A DNA stretch of 64,000 nucleotides. Origin: Prosopocoilus inquinatus. Its lineage: Eukaryota > Arthropoda > Insecta > Coleoptera > Lucanidae. The notes beneath the pieces were generated by a model. That model was not told the DNA's origin and did not search any database. It saw only the letters and a list, made by a program, of their open reading frames with translations. The DNA lies in NCBI GenBank assembly GCA_036172665.1, contig CM069877.1:24329001-24393000 (forward strand). Reading direction: 5' to 3'. Position numbers and translations under genes: made by a program. This document shows, in pieces, positions 23,361 to 35,768 of the stretch. Every line of letters starts with the position of its first letter. Positions within the stretch are counted from its first letter, which is position 1.

Positions 23361-25009
23361 CATAGTTTTTGTTAAGATCTTTTCTTTATAAAATATATAT
23401 ATAAATTTTCCATAAGTTTGGGACGACCTGTATATGAGAATGATTATTGCATTTTAGATTTAGTTTATGTTTATAAACTTTTGATATTAGCATAATAGCC
23501 GACTTAAAATAATTAAAACATGTTTAAGAAATTCGATAACCTAAGATTGGTTTTCAGCATTAGGTTCTTACGGTTTGAAAAACCACATTCAGAGTCATCC
23601 TGTATATGAAGAATTTTGTGCCGCATTTATTGTTAATAACGCAATAATCATATGGGGATATACACAAGTATTATGTGAACATCTTGGTGTTTTCTTCGCC
23701 TTTACTTTTTTACGCTGGAACTATCTTTTTATTGCAATATCCGTCGTGCATTTTATAGCGTTAATCACTTCCCACGTTTTCGGTCTGTTTTGGTTTGCAA
23801 TTCGTAGTCAGTTTTTATATACCTCATGGGCACTCCTACTCCTATTATTGCCTTGATTTAAACGTCTCGTTGACCTGGAGTCTGTATTTTTTGCGTTGGT
23901 TTCGTAATTTCGTTTTTCACAATATTTATTGGGAATTAAATAGATTGTTAACCTTAACCGAGACGGGGTTGTAAAGCTCGGCGTCGGGTCTTTGTGTTCC
24001 TGCGAAATAAGCTTTTTGACACATTGTTTTCCGGCGGAATTACAAAGTGCCTTCGCATTTGGCGTTTATCGTCATTGGTTCCTTCTTTCGGACTTTCAGG
24101 GCGAAGCCAAGCGTCGGATTTATTAATCTGCTCCTCATCTCCGGTTAAGATTAAGCGGAGCTTAATATATATTTTTTTTCGCGTTTAAGTAAACCTTCAC
24201 ACCCGTCACTGAGCTGCTAGTTGTACTGTAAGTTAATTTCCTCAGCACAATCTTGTTACGACTCGGGTCGCTAACTTCAAAAAGAAAAAAAGAACAAACA
24301 AAAAAGAAAGAAAAACAAGTAACGATCGCAATCTTTACGAAAGAAAAGACGATAGAAACAGAAAAATGAAGAAAGTCGATTAATTCGAAGCGAAAATGGT
24401 GCAATATCTTGTTTCCTGGGAAATAAGCTATTTGCTAGCATTTTATTTCGGTGGCTCACATTGATATCAATTTTTACTCGGTTGGTTCTGACTTATTGTT
24501 TGTTTGTTCTTAATAGCAATAATAGGAGTAGTATTTTATGCAAGAGGGTTTATAAAGCATGTCTTCTTTTACGAGTGAGAAACTCACTTACAATAATTGC
24601 TGTATCTGTAATAGAAATTGAAGCGTGTCAGATGACAGTCATTGACGTGTTGCGAAATTTTTTTACCTACTTTATTAATTTTTAAAAATTTATTTAGTAT
24701 TTTCTAATTTTTGTACTCAGGATTACAGTGGTTGTATAAAAAAAAACTATTGCGTATCGCATTCTTCTAAATACAAATCTTTCTTTAGTATTTCTCACTT
24801 AAAAATAAAAAATGATTTATTGTGATATTTGTATTTATCATTTACATTAAAAGCTAGTTTACGCGGGTAAAGTAATGAGGCAAGTACATGACAGAGTAGA
24901 GTATCTCTACCCTAAAGGCTAGTTTACACGGTTAGAGTAACAAGGCACGTAATTGATAGACTGAGGTGTAACTCAATCAGCTCTATTTTCTAAAATTATT
25001 GTTGGCTAT
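23361..25009. other. Unassigned, with a CTAGTTTAC repeat
   Basis: A 93-codon hydrophobic frame at 23575-23856 has no recognisable family and sits in repeat-like DNA, so I do not call it a gene. At 24853-24960 GCTAGTTTAC..GGGTARAGTAA is tandemly duplicated; relatives lie at 27773-27850 and 30505-30590. Confidence 0.4.
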
Positions 25010-27645
25010 ACAGGATGTTCAGTAACTAACAGCCATACCAAAGTTATATTTTTTTAAATGGAAGACCCAGTATTTTTACATATTTCGAAAGTATGTATAA
25101 CGAGTAGGTAATAACCAAAAATTTCGGAAGTTTTATTTAAAAATATAAAAAATTGCTCTATTTTGAGCTCTTATAGTTTGACTATTTATTTATATTCCAT
25201 AGTGAATGTTTGTAGGTACTCAATACAATATCTCATCTATAGAAATTTCACAACAGATTCAATCTATTAGTTATTATTTGCGCAGGGTGTTGAGTTTTGA
25301 AAAAGTTAATTTTTCTCAAAATTTTCAAATGCAACACCCTATATGTCTAAACTCTTGTCAAACACTGTCTTAATCAGCTTTCATAAAACGCCAAATGTTT
25401 TGTCCAAACTGAACAAATCGCGACCGGTCCTTCTGTTTTATTTTGTTGATAAATTAACAAATATTAGTTAATTTAATTAATAAATTAGAAAATAACAAAA
25501 TAATGTACAAATTAAAAATAATAAGTATTAAATTAGAAAATAATAGAAAACAATGAAAAAATTAAGAATGACAAAGAATCATGGGATCTAGAAAAATCAT
25601 ATTAATATTCTAATTGTTTTTCAGCTTCTTGTAAATACTTCTTACTTCTTGTAATCTTGACGCCAAAAAACAGTTTTGGTTGCTTTCTCCTATTAGGTGT
25701 GTCACGTCACGTAACTTTTCATTAATAAAATCCATTTTGTTAACACAAAAAGAAGTACAAATTTGTAAAAGTAGTGTGTCGCTAATCTAAACAATTGTTC
25801 TGTCAATTAAAAATTCATGACAACTGTTTAACTATTTTCTAGCAAACGATAACGTAATTTTAACTTTTATTTTTTTTAATTATTTTAATAAAGTTACTTA
25901 AATATTTTCAAAGTAAAGGAAAATTGAAATTAGTTTAATAGAAACATATTCATTACTTTGAACACAAAATAAAACTTATTCATTGATTTGTCATCTAACT
26001 GAAACAGAAAAATCAGACGGAAAGGATAAATAACGTTAATATTGAAAGAAAAAGAAATATTATATTTCATTGCTGTCTCGCGATTTCTTCAGTTCAGACA
26101 AAAACAGATGGCGTTTTATGAAAGCTCATTAAGATAGTGTTTCACAAGAGTTTAGATATAAGAGAGTTTAGATATACAGAGTTTAGATATAGAGGTGTTC
26201 CATTTGAAAATTTTGAGAAAAATTAACTTTTTCAAAACACAGCACCTCGTACAGATAATAACTAATAGATTAAAGCTGTTGTGAAATTTCTGTAGATGAG
26301 ATATTGTATTGACTACCTACAAACATTCACAATGAAATATAAATAAATAATCAAACTATAAGAGCTCAGAATAGAGCAATTTTTTTATACTGAGTGTCCC
26401 GCGCCATGTGCTCACCCTTCTAGAATCTTTATTTATTAATCGATTAACCTGAATCTTGGAGACAATAAATTAAGCAAAATATGGAATGTTTCGACATACT
26501 GCTAGTCGTCATAGGACTTCTGGTTTCGCCGGAAGTGATATCAACTTTCTTATTTTAAATGGAATACCCTACATATTTTTACATATTTGAAATTTACGGA
26601 TCATTATGAGTCCGAATACGTATTAATTGTTAATTTTGATTTCCATGGCAACGAAGAAAAAACGTTTTTATTTTTCAATCTAGAAAGCTATGAATCGCAT
26701 TTTTTCAATCTAATGCGACCCAGTGTTTCGAGAAAATCACTCCTTTCATGGTATTTTGATTTTTAACATTTTTACAGCATTTGAAATTTTCATTAGGTTT
26801 TAACTCATCTTTTTCGATAGAACTTTATATGTTTCTTAGCTTAATTCAACAGAACATTTTTTCTGTATACGCTTATACCAAATACGTCATATTTTCTTTG
26901 AAAATAATTTAAAATAGAGCATGTCTTATTGAAATTTTACACTCCCATAATTTCAGATAACTTTCAAAGAAAATATGATGTATTTGGTATCAACGTAATC
27001 AGAAAGAAATGTTCTGTTGAACTAAGCTAAGAAACATATGAGTTTCTATTTTAAAAAATGAGTTACGACCTAATGAAAATTTCAAATACTGCAAAATGTT
27101 AAAAATCAAAATACTATCAAAGGAGTGATTTTCTCGAAAAACTTGATCGCATTAGATCGAAAAAAATGCAATTCATAGCTTTCTAGATTGAAAAATAAAA
27201 AAGTTTTCTTTTCGGTGTCATGGAAGCCAAAATTATCAATTGATATGTATTCGGACTCGTAATGATCCGTAGATTTTAAATATGTAAAAATATACTGGGT
27301 GTTCCATTTAAAATAAGAAAGTTGATATCACTTCCGGCGAAACCGGAAGTCCTATGACGACTAGCAGTATGTCGAAAAATTCCATTTCTTGTTTAATTTA
27401 TTGTCTCCAAAGTTCAAGTTAATCGATTAATAAATAAAGATTCTAGAAGATTGAGCACATGGCGCGGGACACCCGGTATCATTAATATTTTAAAAACTCT
27501 TAAATAAAACTTCCGAAATTTTTGGTTATTACCTACGCGTTATGCTTACTTTCGAATTTTGTAAAAATATACTGGGTGTTCCATTTAAAAAAATATAACT
27601 TTGGTATGGCTCTCAGTTACTGAACATCCTGTATAGCCAAAAATA
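25010..27645. mobile_element. Foldback element, interrupted by a second palindromic element
   Basis: Left arm 25010-25422 pairs with 26079-26389 plus 27477-27645. The right arm is split exactly by the palindromic element at 26390-27476. Outer ends read TACAGGATGTTCAGTAACT and inverse; the middle (25423-26078) is AT-rich with no gene. Confidence 0.8.
26390..27476. mobile_element. Near-perfect palindromic MITE, 1087 bp, TA target
   Basis: Two arms of about 535 bp (outer end CTGAGTGTCCCGCGCCATGT, inverse on the right) meet near 26935 with almost no spacer. TA flanks lie at 26388-26389 and 27477-27478. The intact right arm of the host element can be read across it. High arm identity implies recent origin or arm conversion. 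Confidence 0.85.
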
Positions 27646-28772
27646 ATTTTGCAAAATAGAGCTGATAGAGTTACACCTCAGCTCGTTCGAATTTCTTTTC
27701 TATCTTGTATACTTTAGGCGGTAGAGAAGACTGCAGCACTCGGTGGACACCTGCATACCTGTAAACCCGCCTTTAAGGGTGATTTACAAGCAAAGAGTAA
27801 CGAGGCAAGTAGGGTGCTTGATAGAGCAGAGTAACTCTACCCGTAAAATCGAACATTAGCAGAGAGTAGCGAGGAGTAGAGTCCGTAGTAGGTAGCAGAG
27901 TAGAGCAACTAGCAATGGGCGCGTTCAGGGACGCTCAGCGGCTGAGTTGCTTACTCAGCAATCGTTTGTGATTGGCTCATCTTAAGGTAACTGCCAATCA
28001 CAAGCGACTGCTGAGTAAGCAACTCAGCCGCTGAGCGTTCGCTGAACGCGCCCAATATGTGGCACAGTAACCCTCCTCTGCTACCACCACCACCGTCAAA
28101 ATGTCAACTCGCCTACACACTCCACCCGTGGAACGCAGAACCTTTTTATTAATCTACGCGCAGAACACAGTATAGACATCAATGAGTAGGGACAGCTTCT
28201 GTCGGCACCTTTGAAGTTCATACTACAATTTTCCGAACCTATGTTGGCGGGCAGTCATTCTAATGCTACCAGATGTCGCTACTTGAAGGACTTATTTATT
28301 TCGTAAGATATACTTCTTATTTTAAAAAACAAAAACTTGTTTTATTAGAAAAATTACAAGCGAGCTCAAAATAGTCGAAACATGATGAAATTCGATAAGA
28401 TAATCTAATGGTTACTTATCCACCAAAACAGCTGATCGGTAATTGACGGCCATATTGAATGTGTGCCGGAATTCTGGCGGAACGTCCGCTTTTTGGCCAT
28501 GTTCAGGTGATCACTGAGCCTGAATGCAGACTCAACATATTGAAAGTTAACAACTCGTGTTCTTAAAGGGTTAATGTGAGAATACTAGCTGCTGAAGCTT
28601 GACACTCCAAAAGCATGTCTGTTCAAAAGCTAAGTTGAATTAGTAACTCAGCTCCTGTGGTTACCTGAACGAGGCCATCAACCATTGACCGTTGCGCCAC
28701 GCTCGGCCGCTTGATGAGTGCCCGCTCATTTCGCACATGCACTCTCAGAAATGATAACAGCGAAAAGCCCAA
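27646..28772. other. Unassigned; contains a 137-bp hairpin MITE
   Basis: No gene supported. 28160-28195 is inverted relative to 29443-29478, the right flank of the neighbouring hAT MITE. Confidence 0.4.
27917..28053. mobile_element. Hairpin MITE, 137 bp
   Basis: The ends GGGCGCGTTCAGGGACGCTC and inverse continue through GGCTGAGTTGCTTACTCAGCA, leaving only a short loop. AAT flanks both sides (27914-27916, 28054-28056), a likely 3-bp duplication. Confidence 0.75.
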
Positions 28773-28780
28773 GCTGTCCC

Positions 28781-29442
28781 CAGGATTGTCAGTTTGGGCG
28801 ATTTGTCGCCAATTGGGCTACCTTTAACGTCTGTTTTGCGACAAAAAATATATATTGGCGACGGGCGACATTTTGGGCTACAATAAGAAATAATTTAGGC
28901 GATTTGGGCTACATAAAACATTGCTAAAATAAGTCAAAAATTCAAAAAGATGCTCAGGGTAATCAAATTCGCAGGGTTATTTTTATTTAAATGTTGGTGA
29001 GAAACTTAACAACTCACCGTGTAGGGTGCCGATGGCAATTTTGATTGTCAATTTAGAGTACGTCAGTTGTAAAGACGTTCAAAAACGTTTATGTATTTCC
29101 TCTATCGTTACTAACGTATAAACTCTAGAGATAAAATTCAGATGTATCTACCTATATTAAGAATAGAAGTAAAAGACGGAGTTCAATCAGTTTGAAAATC
29201 ATTTGATTACTCTTCCAGTCAGTTTAGGAAAAAGGCTAAAATATAAAGAACAAACAAACATCGAAAGTCCCGTAGCTTTTCCGTAGAATACTGGTGCCAA
29301 ACGTAGACCAGTAGAAAATTTAATAATCGGTTATGTAACCTGTATACTCACTGTAAGGGTAAGGATCGTATAAAGTAGGCGATTTGGGCGATATCGGTTA
29401 ATCTATATGGCGACTTGTACTGTAAAAATACTGGCAACCCTG
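28781..29442. mobile_element. Non-autonomous hAT element, 662 bp
   Basis: Ends CAGGATTGTCAGT and ACTGGCAACCCTG are hAT-like. GCTGTCCC is duplicated at 28773-28780 and 29443-29450. The internal GGGCGATTTG-type motifs repeat near both ends. The 69-codon frame is not a gene. Confidence 0.85.
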
Positions 29443-29539
29443 GCTGTCCCTACTGATTGATGTGTATACTGTGGAGTAGGTAGGTACGTGAAGACGCGGT
29501 TACTTCGGCTGGACGCTGGAGTTACACTTGCTTGCAATA

Positions 29540-29840
29540 AAATCGCGTACACCTTCAAAATCAAGTAGACGAGTTTTTACCTATTTTTTGCTTTGTAAAT
29601 GGGTATTTTGAGAATTTTGTCATGTTACCAAACGTACAGGTTAGGAACTGAGATTGAAATGATTACTATTTTACCTGGTATGAGTCAGACAGTATGATTT
29701 GTTCCATAAATATTACGCCATTCCAAGTATTTAACGGTCCATAAATGTAATTCAACCGAAACAGAACTGTCGATTGCTTATGTTCTGCTATTAATCTATT
29801 TTTAACACTTGACAAGACTCTTCAAAGTTGAATTTGTAAT
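29540..29840. repeat. Inverted paralogue of 35550-35768 plus 38688-38727
   Basis: Its reverse complement matches the sequence on both sides of the hAT at 35769-38687, so it shows that hAT site before insertion. Sequence between the two copies is unrelated. Confidence 0.75.
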
Positions 29841-30604
29841 TTTCGACGTGTTGTTGACAAAAGTATTGGAAAATTTGCGATTTATATTGGATTTTCTCTT
29901 AATTCAGAAGGGCATTATCCGAATCATGAATCGTTATTTTTGGACATCTATCTCCAACCATCTTTTCTATTTGTAAATTTTTCTTCTTCCCACATATCAT
30001 TTATTCATCATAGTATTTTTTTAAGCTGTAATCATTCGTTTACTACTGAGAATCACTATTCGTTTTCTAACTTACTCGTTTTCTGTCAGTCTGAATTTTA
30101 ATTGTTTGACACTGACAAATTAAATCTCAAGATCAACTTAACACAACGAAAAGCAGGTGTACACGATTTTTTTGCAAGCCACAGTACATTGTGTTTTGCT
30201 TAAATAGCGAAAATGAAATTCAGCTAAGATGAATCTTTAAAATTTGTAGAGCTGTACGGCGACTATGAGTGTTTATGGAATTTTGGTAGTGCAAAATACA
30301 GAAATAAAAATATGAAGTAAGCCGCGAAGGATGAAATTGTGAAAAGAATGACAAAGCAGGGCTTTGGAGTGAGCGAATTAAAGCAAAAATCAAAAATTTA
30401 AGATGTACTTATAATATTTTTTCTAGAATTCATTTTTCACCGAACACCACACTCCGCACTATATTAGCATCAGTACTATACTTTGTGTGACCAGTCCCAG
30501 AGGTGAAACGGTAGAGTAGCAAACAGTGCGTTCTACTTGCTACTCTACTCTACCCACAACTATCCCCGTGCAAACCAGACTTAAAAAGTTCCCAAGTAGG
30601 TAAA
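29841..30604. other. Unassigned AT-rich sequence
   Basis: No gene supported. A TAGAGTAGC..CTACTCTACTCTACC stretch at 30505-30550 belongs to the CTAGTTTAC repeat family. Confidence 0.4.
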
Positions 30605-30690
30605 TGGTTTTTAAACTTGAACCGGATAGAATTATAATTAGAAATAACACTCAACGTTTCACTATCGATTGATAGCTTCGTGACGAAACC
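30605..30690 (-). mobile_element. PLE terminal-repeat fragment with degenerate hammerhead
   Basis: Minus strand 30684-30648 shows ACGA-A-GCUAUC-AAUC-GAUAGU-GAAAC-GUU-GAGUG. Stem II differs from the other copies but keeps pairing (C-G replaces A-U; one G-U). The 5' CUG of the core is lost. Confidence 0.65.
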
Positions 30691-31177
30691 TCATCTAGCC
30701 AACTTTAAGCTGACTTAAAGATGATGCAACGACATGCTAATTGTGTCTGCATTGACGTGTAAGAGATAGTTTACAAGAATAAGGGCTAGTTTTTTCACTC
30801 TTCTTCTGATAGGGCCTCAGTTAGTGCAGCAATCTCTATAATGTTTGAGTACCTTATTGCAATTTAGCCGATTTGTATTGAAATTGATAGTGTGACATAA
30901 TTTACTCAGATATTTAAGTAATAAGTATTATTTTGATTGAAATTTTGATCAAAATATTGACAGTGGGATATCGGCTTAACTCATTACAAAATAGGAAACT
31001 TCATAATTTTTGACAATGTCAAACTTTGACTTCTATCAAACTGCATTCACGTAATCCAACGAAATAAAACAGCCTACTAGAAAGTCAAAAGATCGTTAAT
31101 ACTTAATAGCTTTACGATATTACATTTTTTTCTTTAGCAATAAAATATTTTAATATTTTAATTTCCTGATTTAATTG
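30691..31177. other. Unassigned AT-rich sequence
   Basis: Nothing recognised. Confidence 0.4.
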
Positions 31178-32023
31178 TACAAAAGCAGAAGCGGCGTAAG
31201 GCGTGGGCGACGTAGGCCATCGCCTACGGCCTCGCGGCCTGAGGGGCCTCGCACCTCGCAGGTTTATACAGCTTTCTTTAACCATTGCTCACGATATGCA
31301 GAACACTGGTACGCGCACTTCCCTATCTTCCCCATACAAAACCAGGAAGTCAAAAGTAGTGCCTAGTTACGTGATTTAAATTTTACCACTAGATGACACT
31401 AATGTATGAAGGACTGTCACTAAACGTCATTATTCTACTCCTGTAGGTTATATTACGTCTTATTGGCATGGTTGTAGGCGACGTATATTCAGTATTTACG
31501 TGTGTATTAATGGTAAATTTTGGTTGGTGTGTATGAAATAAAGAATAAATGGCGAGTGTCAAATTTAGCAAGCAAAATGTAGATAGATATTTACTAATGT
31601 AACGAGCAAGTACGTTTTGCTGTGATTTTTACAAACCTTTCAGAGGCTATTGGTATTATTTGTTTCTTGTATCTGTTTGGTAGTGGTGGAAGAAAGGGCA
31701 GATGTGAGATTAGCTTTAGTAGGAGCATACATTTAGTTGAGGAATAGCATCATCTGTCAGTGTTCTTCGAATCATTTCATTTCCACTGACTTAACGATTT
31801 TTTACAATTTTTTCTTGAAAATGTATCAAGCACACAAAATGTTGCTTTAATATTGTGACACCTGCATTTTGATTAATTCTTGAAGTCTTTCCAAAATCTA
31901 TAACTAACAATATTTCACAATTAATGGTAAGAATCGTAAGTCTACATCCATAACCCAAATTGGTTTGACAGCAGTTTATTCTGGTTAACTGAAAATTTAA
32001 TGATGCTTTAAATATGTACTAAT

Positions 32024-32132
32024 GTTTTTGATTCACTGGCATTGAATCAACACACAACACAACATCTTGTATTATTACAAGATGCAAGCACTCTGACTGC
32101 AACCAGTGCAAATGAATCGAAGATGCTATTTG
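32024..32132. repeat. MITE relative of 21826-21931
   Basis: TTTGATTCACTGGCATTGAA and, inverted, CAGTGCAAATGAATCGAAGA flank an ACAAGATG-containing centre. Diverged. Confidence 0.5.
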
Positions 32133-33216
32133 CTTCACTGTTCTTTAGCAATTTCTTCGAGATTAATAAATAATTTTATTTTCTGAAAGAGCCAGAGTGA
32201 AACGTAGATAAACTTTCATTACGTTGGTCATCATCATCAGTTTTTTCAAACTTGTGATGCAAATGAAGACAAGTGCTACTTTTACAGTAATCTTGGAATA
32301 AGGGATGTAATCAGATTAAACAATATGTTTATTAAATTAGAAATAATATAAATGTTATGAGCCTCTCACATAATACTTGATATTTTCAGCTTCGATGGAA
32401 TTAATTTGCAAGGTCATCAAACTTGAAGGAAACAAGCTGCAGTAACGTTTAGGTGTTTTAACTTTAGGCACTTTTGGTGTCACTTGCATGCAGAACTGAT
32501 GTTGCTAGATAGGTACTTTTGTGAGTTTATATCCACTCATTATATTGAGTACATTTTAATCAGTACATCAGTCAGTTTAATGCCAGATGGATTGGTGGAT
32601 ATTCTAGGTTAGATAGCAATCTTACGATGAGTTCATGTTTATGTTAAAATCTCCTTGCTTCGATACAAATTAACTCTGAGAAGTCTATTTTCACTACAAT
32701 GTAAATAAATTAGGAAACGAATTAAATTATTCGCCAATACATACCCTCTTTACATTAAAATTTCTACACCTGACAACTTCGCTTTAAATTCATAGCTAAA
32801 ATTAAAATGCAGTATCTAACCTCAAAGCAGTTTGTTGCGTACTGTTTACCTCTGTTTATCTCTGCTCATGTGTTTTGTGTTTAAACAGAGAAAAACCGAT
32901 TGCGGAATTTGATAAAAATGACAGTCCGCGATACGGTTCTGCCATCTAGCGAATTTTTACAAACTACTCAACTTGCTCAAAATTTTAAACTGAAAATGGC
33001 GGCGAGTGAGCGTACCAGTGTTCTCTATATCGTGCCATTGCTTTAACTCATGAAAAGTATTTAGATGCCATTCATTGAAAAAAAAACTACTCTAACAATT
33101 AGTGTTGCCAAATTACGGATAATTACCTGAACTGCGAATAAATTTACCTTATGCGGGTAAGGTAATGGGCAGTTTTGGGTAACTGGTACTCTTTTTTATA
33201 TTACATTACCTTTATT

Positions 33217-33515
33217 GAACAGATAAGACAGCGACATCCTACGATCGCTTTTTGACCTGACATTGCAGTAGGATAGACAAATTGAAGCGGATTTGCTACC
33301 TAATATGTCCCCAAGCGGTTGTAGGATGTCGCTGTTTTATCTGTTCATCACTATTACATCGCAATTGCGAATAAATTGGACAAGTCGTTTTTGGTTTGCA
33401 GTGGGAATATCGAGCTACGTCTCTGCTGACGAAGCCCCAAACAGGGCTGAAACAGCTGTACAGAGGCTGCTCGAGGTTTTCACTGCAATCAAAAACGATT
33501 TGCAACAAAATTTTT
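33217..33515. mobile_element. Head-to-head retrozyme insertion, 299 bp, 12-bp TSD
   Basis: 33217 to about 33308 is minus-strand monomer sequence and about 33311-33515 is plus-strand with the ribozyme. ATTACCTTTATT is duplicated at 33205-33216 and 33516-33527. Outer ends coincide with those of the other insertions. Confidence 0.88.
33419..33467 (+). ncRNA. Hammerhead ribozyme (family A)
   Basis: GUCUCUG / CUGACGA / AGCCC-CAAACA-GGGCU / GAAA / ACAGCUGU / GUA / CAGAGGC. The core has C at the free position of CUGANGA, which is allowed. Stem I pairs fully, with one G-U. Confidence 0.9.
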
Positions 33516-34612
33516 ATTACCTTTATTATTATTAAATTTTCTATTTTTCATTAAAACTATTTCATTGTCATAGCATATCAGTATAACACAACATATCAGT
33601 AAAAGATAAGTTATTGCATTTTAGAACATTAAATATAAGGACCTGATTTTAGGTAAAACACCTTTTTTTCAGATTTTTAGATTTTACAGATTTCTTTGCA
33701 TATCTTTTCGTTTCATTAGAAATAGAGCCATTTAGAGTACCTTTTCTCAATTTTTGTTCACCTATTGCAACTTTACCTATTTTGCCCTTTTATCACTTAA
33801 ATAAAAAAAATGTTTATTATTTAAACGGGATTCTTTTTGCTATCGCTGCCTAAAATAAATAGATAATAAATTGTCGTTATTATACCGTCAATGTGACTTA
33901 CAAAGGCCGCATTCAGGTAACCGGAGCAGGTGAATTGCTGACCCATTACGTGGATTTTCAGCGAATGGTAATCCTGAACGGGTAACAAAGCGAACTTTAA
34001 AATGCGAACTATTAAAACTTAGCACCATAAGCTATTTGTCTGTGCTATGCATAAGCTGAGTCAGCAACTTAGCTGCTGTGGAGATCTAAACGCAGCCCTT
34101 TCAGGTAAACCGAAACAGTGTAATAATAAACTAATAAGAAAATATGCGGAAAGTTAAAAATCTTTCAAAGGCGTTCTCAGTGACTGAATCAAATAATAAT
34201 TAAATGTATTTCAAGCTTTAAAAGATAATTTATTATTCTACAGAGTTTATGGCAAGCCAGTAAATCAGATGATCAAAGTATTAATATTAAATCTGAACGA
34301 TTCAAAATAAGGTGAAAGACAGCCAATAATTTATTTAAGTTTTTACAAAATTCAAGATAATGATTTTAATTTTAATGTTTTATTTAATTTTATTGGACGT
34401 TTTTAAGTACCTCTCATGAGAGAAGAATAATAATATACGACCTAAAAGTTCGGTCTTAATAGTGTTAGTTAAAGTGAAGATATTTGCATTTTTGTGAATA
34501 AAAATTTGAGTTTCTTAATTTTTTTTTAAATGTGTCTTGCGCCACCAAAGGGCCTCGCAAAGTTTATTTTGCCCACATCAAATTTAGATCTGGCCCCGCC
34601 GCTGTACAAAAG

Positions 34613-34984
34613 GTGTCGTCCAACAGGATTTCTTCAATAATGCTTATACAGAAATTAGTTTGGAATACATATACACTGTGAAACAAGAGTATCGAAAAAT
34701 GACTGTAACGTTAATATTTGAAGAGTTATGAAAAAATGTTTAATACTTAAGTTCTTTGATGTATTCCTACGCATGCTTTGACGTATGTACATAGTTTCTC
34801 CGTGTTCTCTTTTGTCTTGTTGCTAAGGCTTAATGAACTTGTAACTTAATTTCAAATGAGCGTATTTTTCTCGATACAGTAATATAATTTTGTTGAAGAA
34901 CATTAAAAAAATTAAATCAGCGAGAAAAAATATTTAGTACGACTCAATCTTCAGCTTTAATCAAGAATTCTGTGGAAACATAAC
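34613..34984. other. Unassigned AT-rich sequence
   Basis: Nothing recognised. Confidence 0.4.
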
Positions 34985-35205
34985 TAAAAATTGCGTTTTA
35001 TTACTGAATCAATTTCTTCTCCTTTATTTTATTTTATTTTTTTGTTGTATCACTGAAGAAGAGAAAAATATGTTTCTTTCAAAATCGCTAAAAATGATTT
35101 TGAAACAAGCATATTTTTCTCTCTCTTCTTCAGTGATACAATTTTGTCATTATGGGCAAGAAATAAAATAACGGAGAAAAAATTAATTCAGTAATAAAAC
35201 ACAAT
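34985..35205. repeat. Palindromic MITE-like repeat, about 220 bp
   Basis: TGTATCACTGAAGAAGAGAA and the inverse share a hairpin centred near 35092. The outer TTTTATTACTGAATYAATTT is repeated inverted at the right end. Confidence 0.65.
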
Positions 35206-35760
35206 TATCATTTTTTGGTCAAGCAATGACAATTGACACTACAGTTAAAACTATCACGGTGAGTAGAACTGTGTCAGCTGGTAAAACACAGTTGAAGTTG
35301 TTGAATTTGTAACAATTCATTATTAGAAAGCCGGAGGAGGGAAGGGCTACCCCGAACAGAAAAAAATGGCATGTAGTCTACGAGGCAAAAAACTGCACCT
35401 TAATAACACATTTGTGGTCCTGTGTCCTTTTCAAGGGGCAGTTTTGAAAGGGTTTCAGTATTTTATCCTTAACTTTTTTTACATATTTCATCAAAAATTT
35501 CCGAGTGAAATTTTCTTTGAAGAGTCTTGTCAAGCGTTAAAAAATTATATTAATACCAAAACATAAGCAATCGACAATTCTATTTCGATTAAATTATATT
35601 TATGGACCATATTTATGGAATAGCGTAATATTTATTGAACAACTCATAATGTCTGACTCATACCTGGTAAAATAGTATTAATTTCAATCTCAGTTCCTAA
35701 CCTGTACGTTTGGAAATATGACAAAATTCTCAAAATACCCATTTACAAAGAAAAAAATAG
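35206..35760. other. Left flank of the hAT; paralogue of 29583-29840 inverted
   Basis: The 66-codon frame at 35366 is not supported as a gene. Confidence 0.4.
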
Positions 35761-35768
35761 GTAAAAGC

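Larger units (their letters stand above)
31186..34604. mobile_element. Large non-autonomous hAT-like element, 3.4 kb
   Basis: TACAAAAG is duplicated at 31178-31185 and 34605-34612. Ends start CAGAAGCGGCG and, inverted from the right, CAGCGGCGGGG, both of hAT type. Sub-terminal GGCCTCGCA is found near both ends (about 31250 and 34550). The interior has no transposase; it holds a retrozyme insertion and a MITE relative. It is either a derivative that captured filler DNA or a composite of several events. Confidence 0.72.

Noticed and set aside
23575..23856. 93-codon hydrophobic frame as a membrane protein
   Set aside because: AT-rich DNA gives Phe/Leu/Ile-rich frames by chance; no family motif and repeat-like context.
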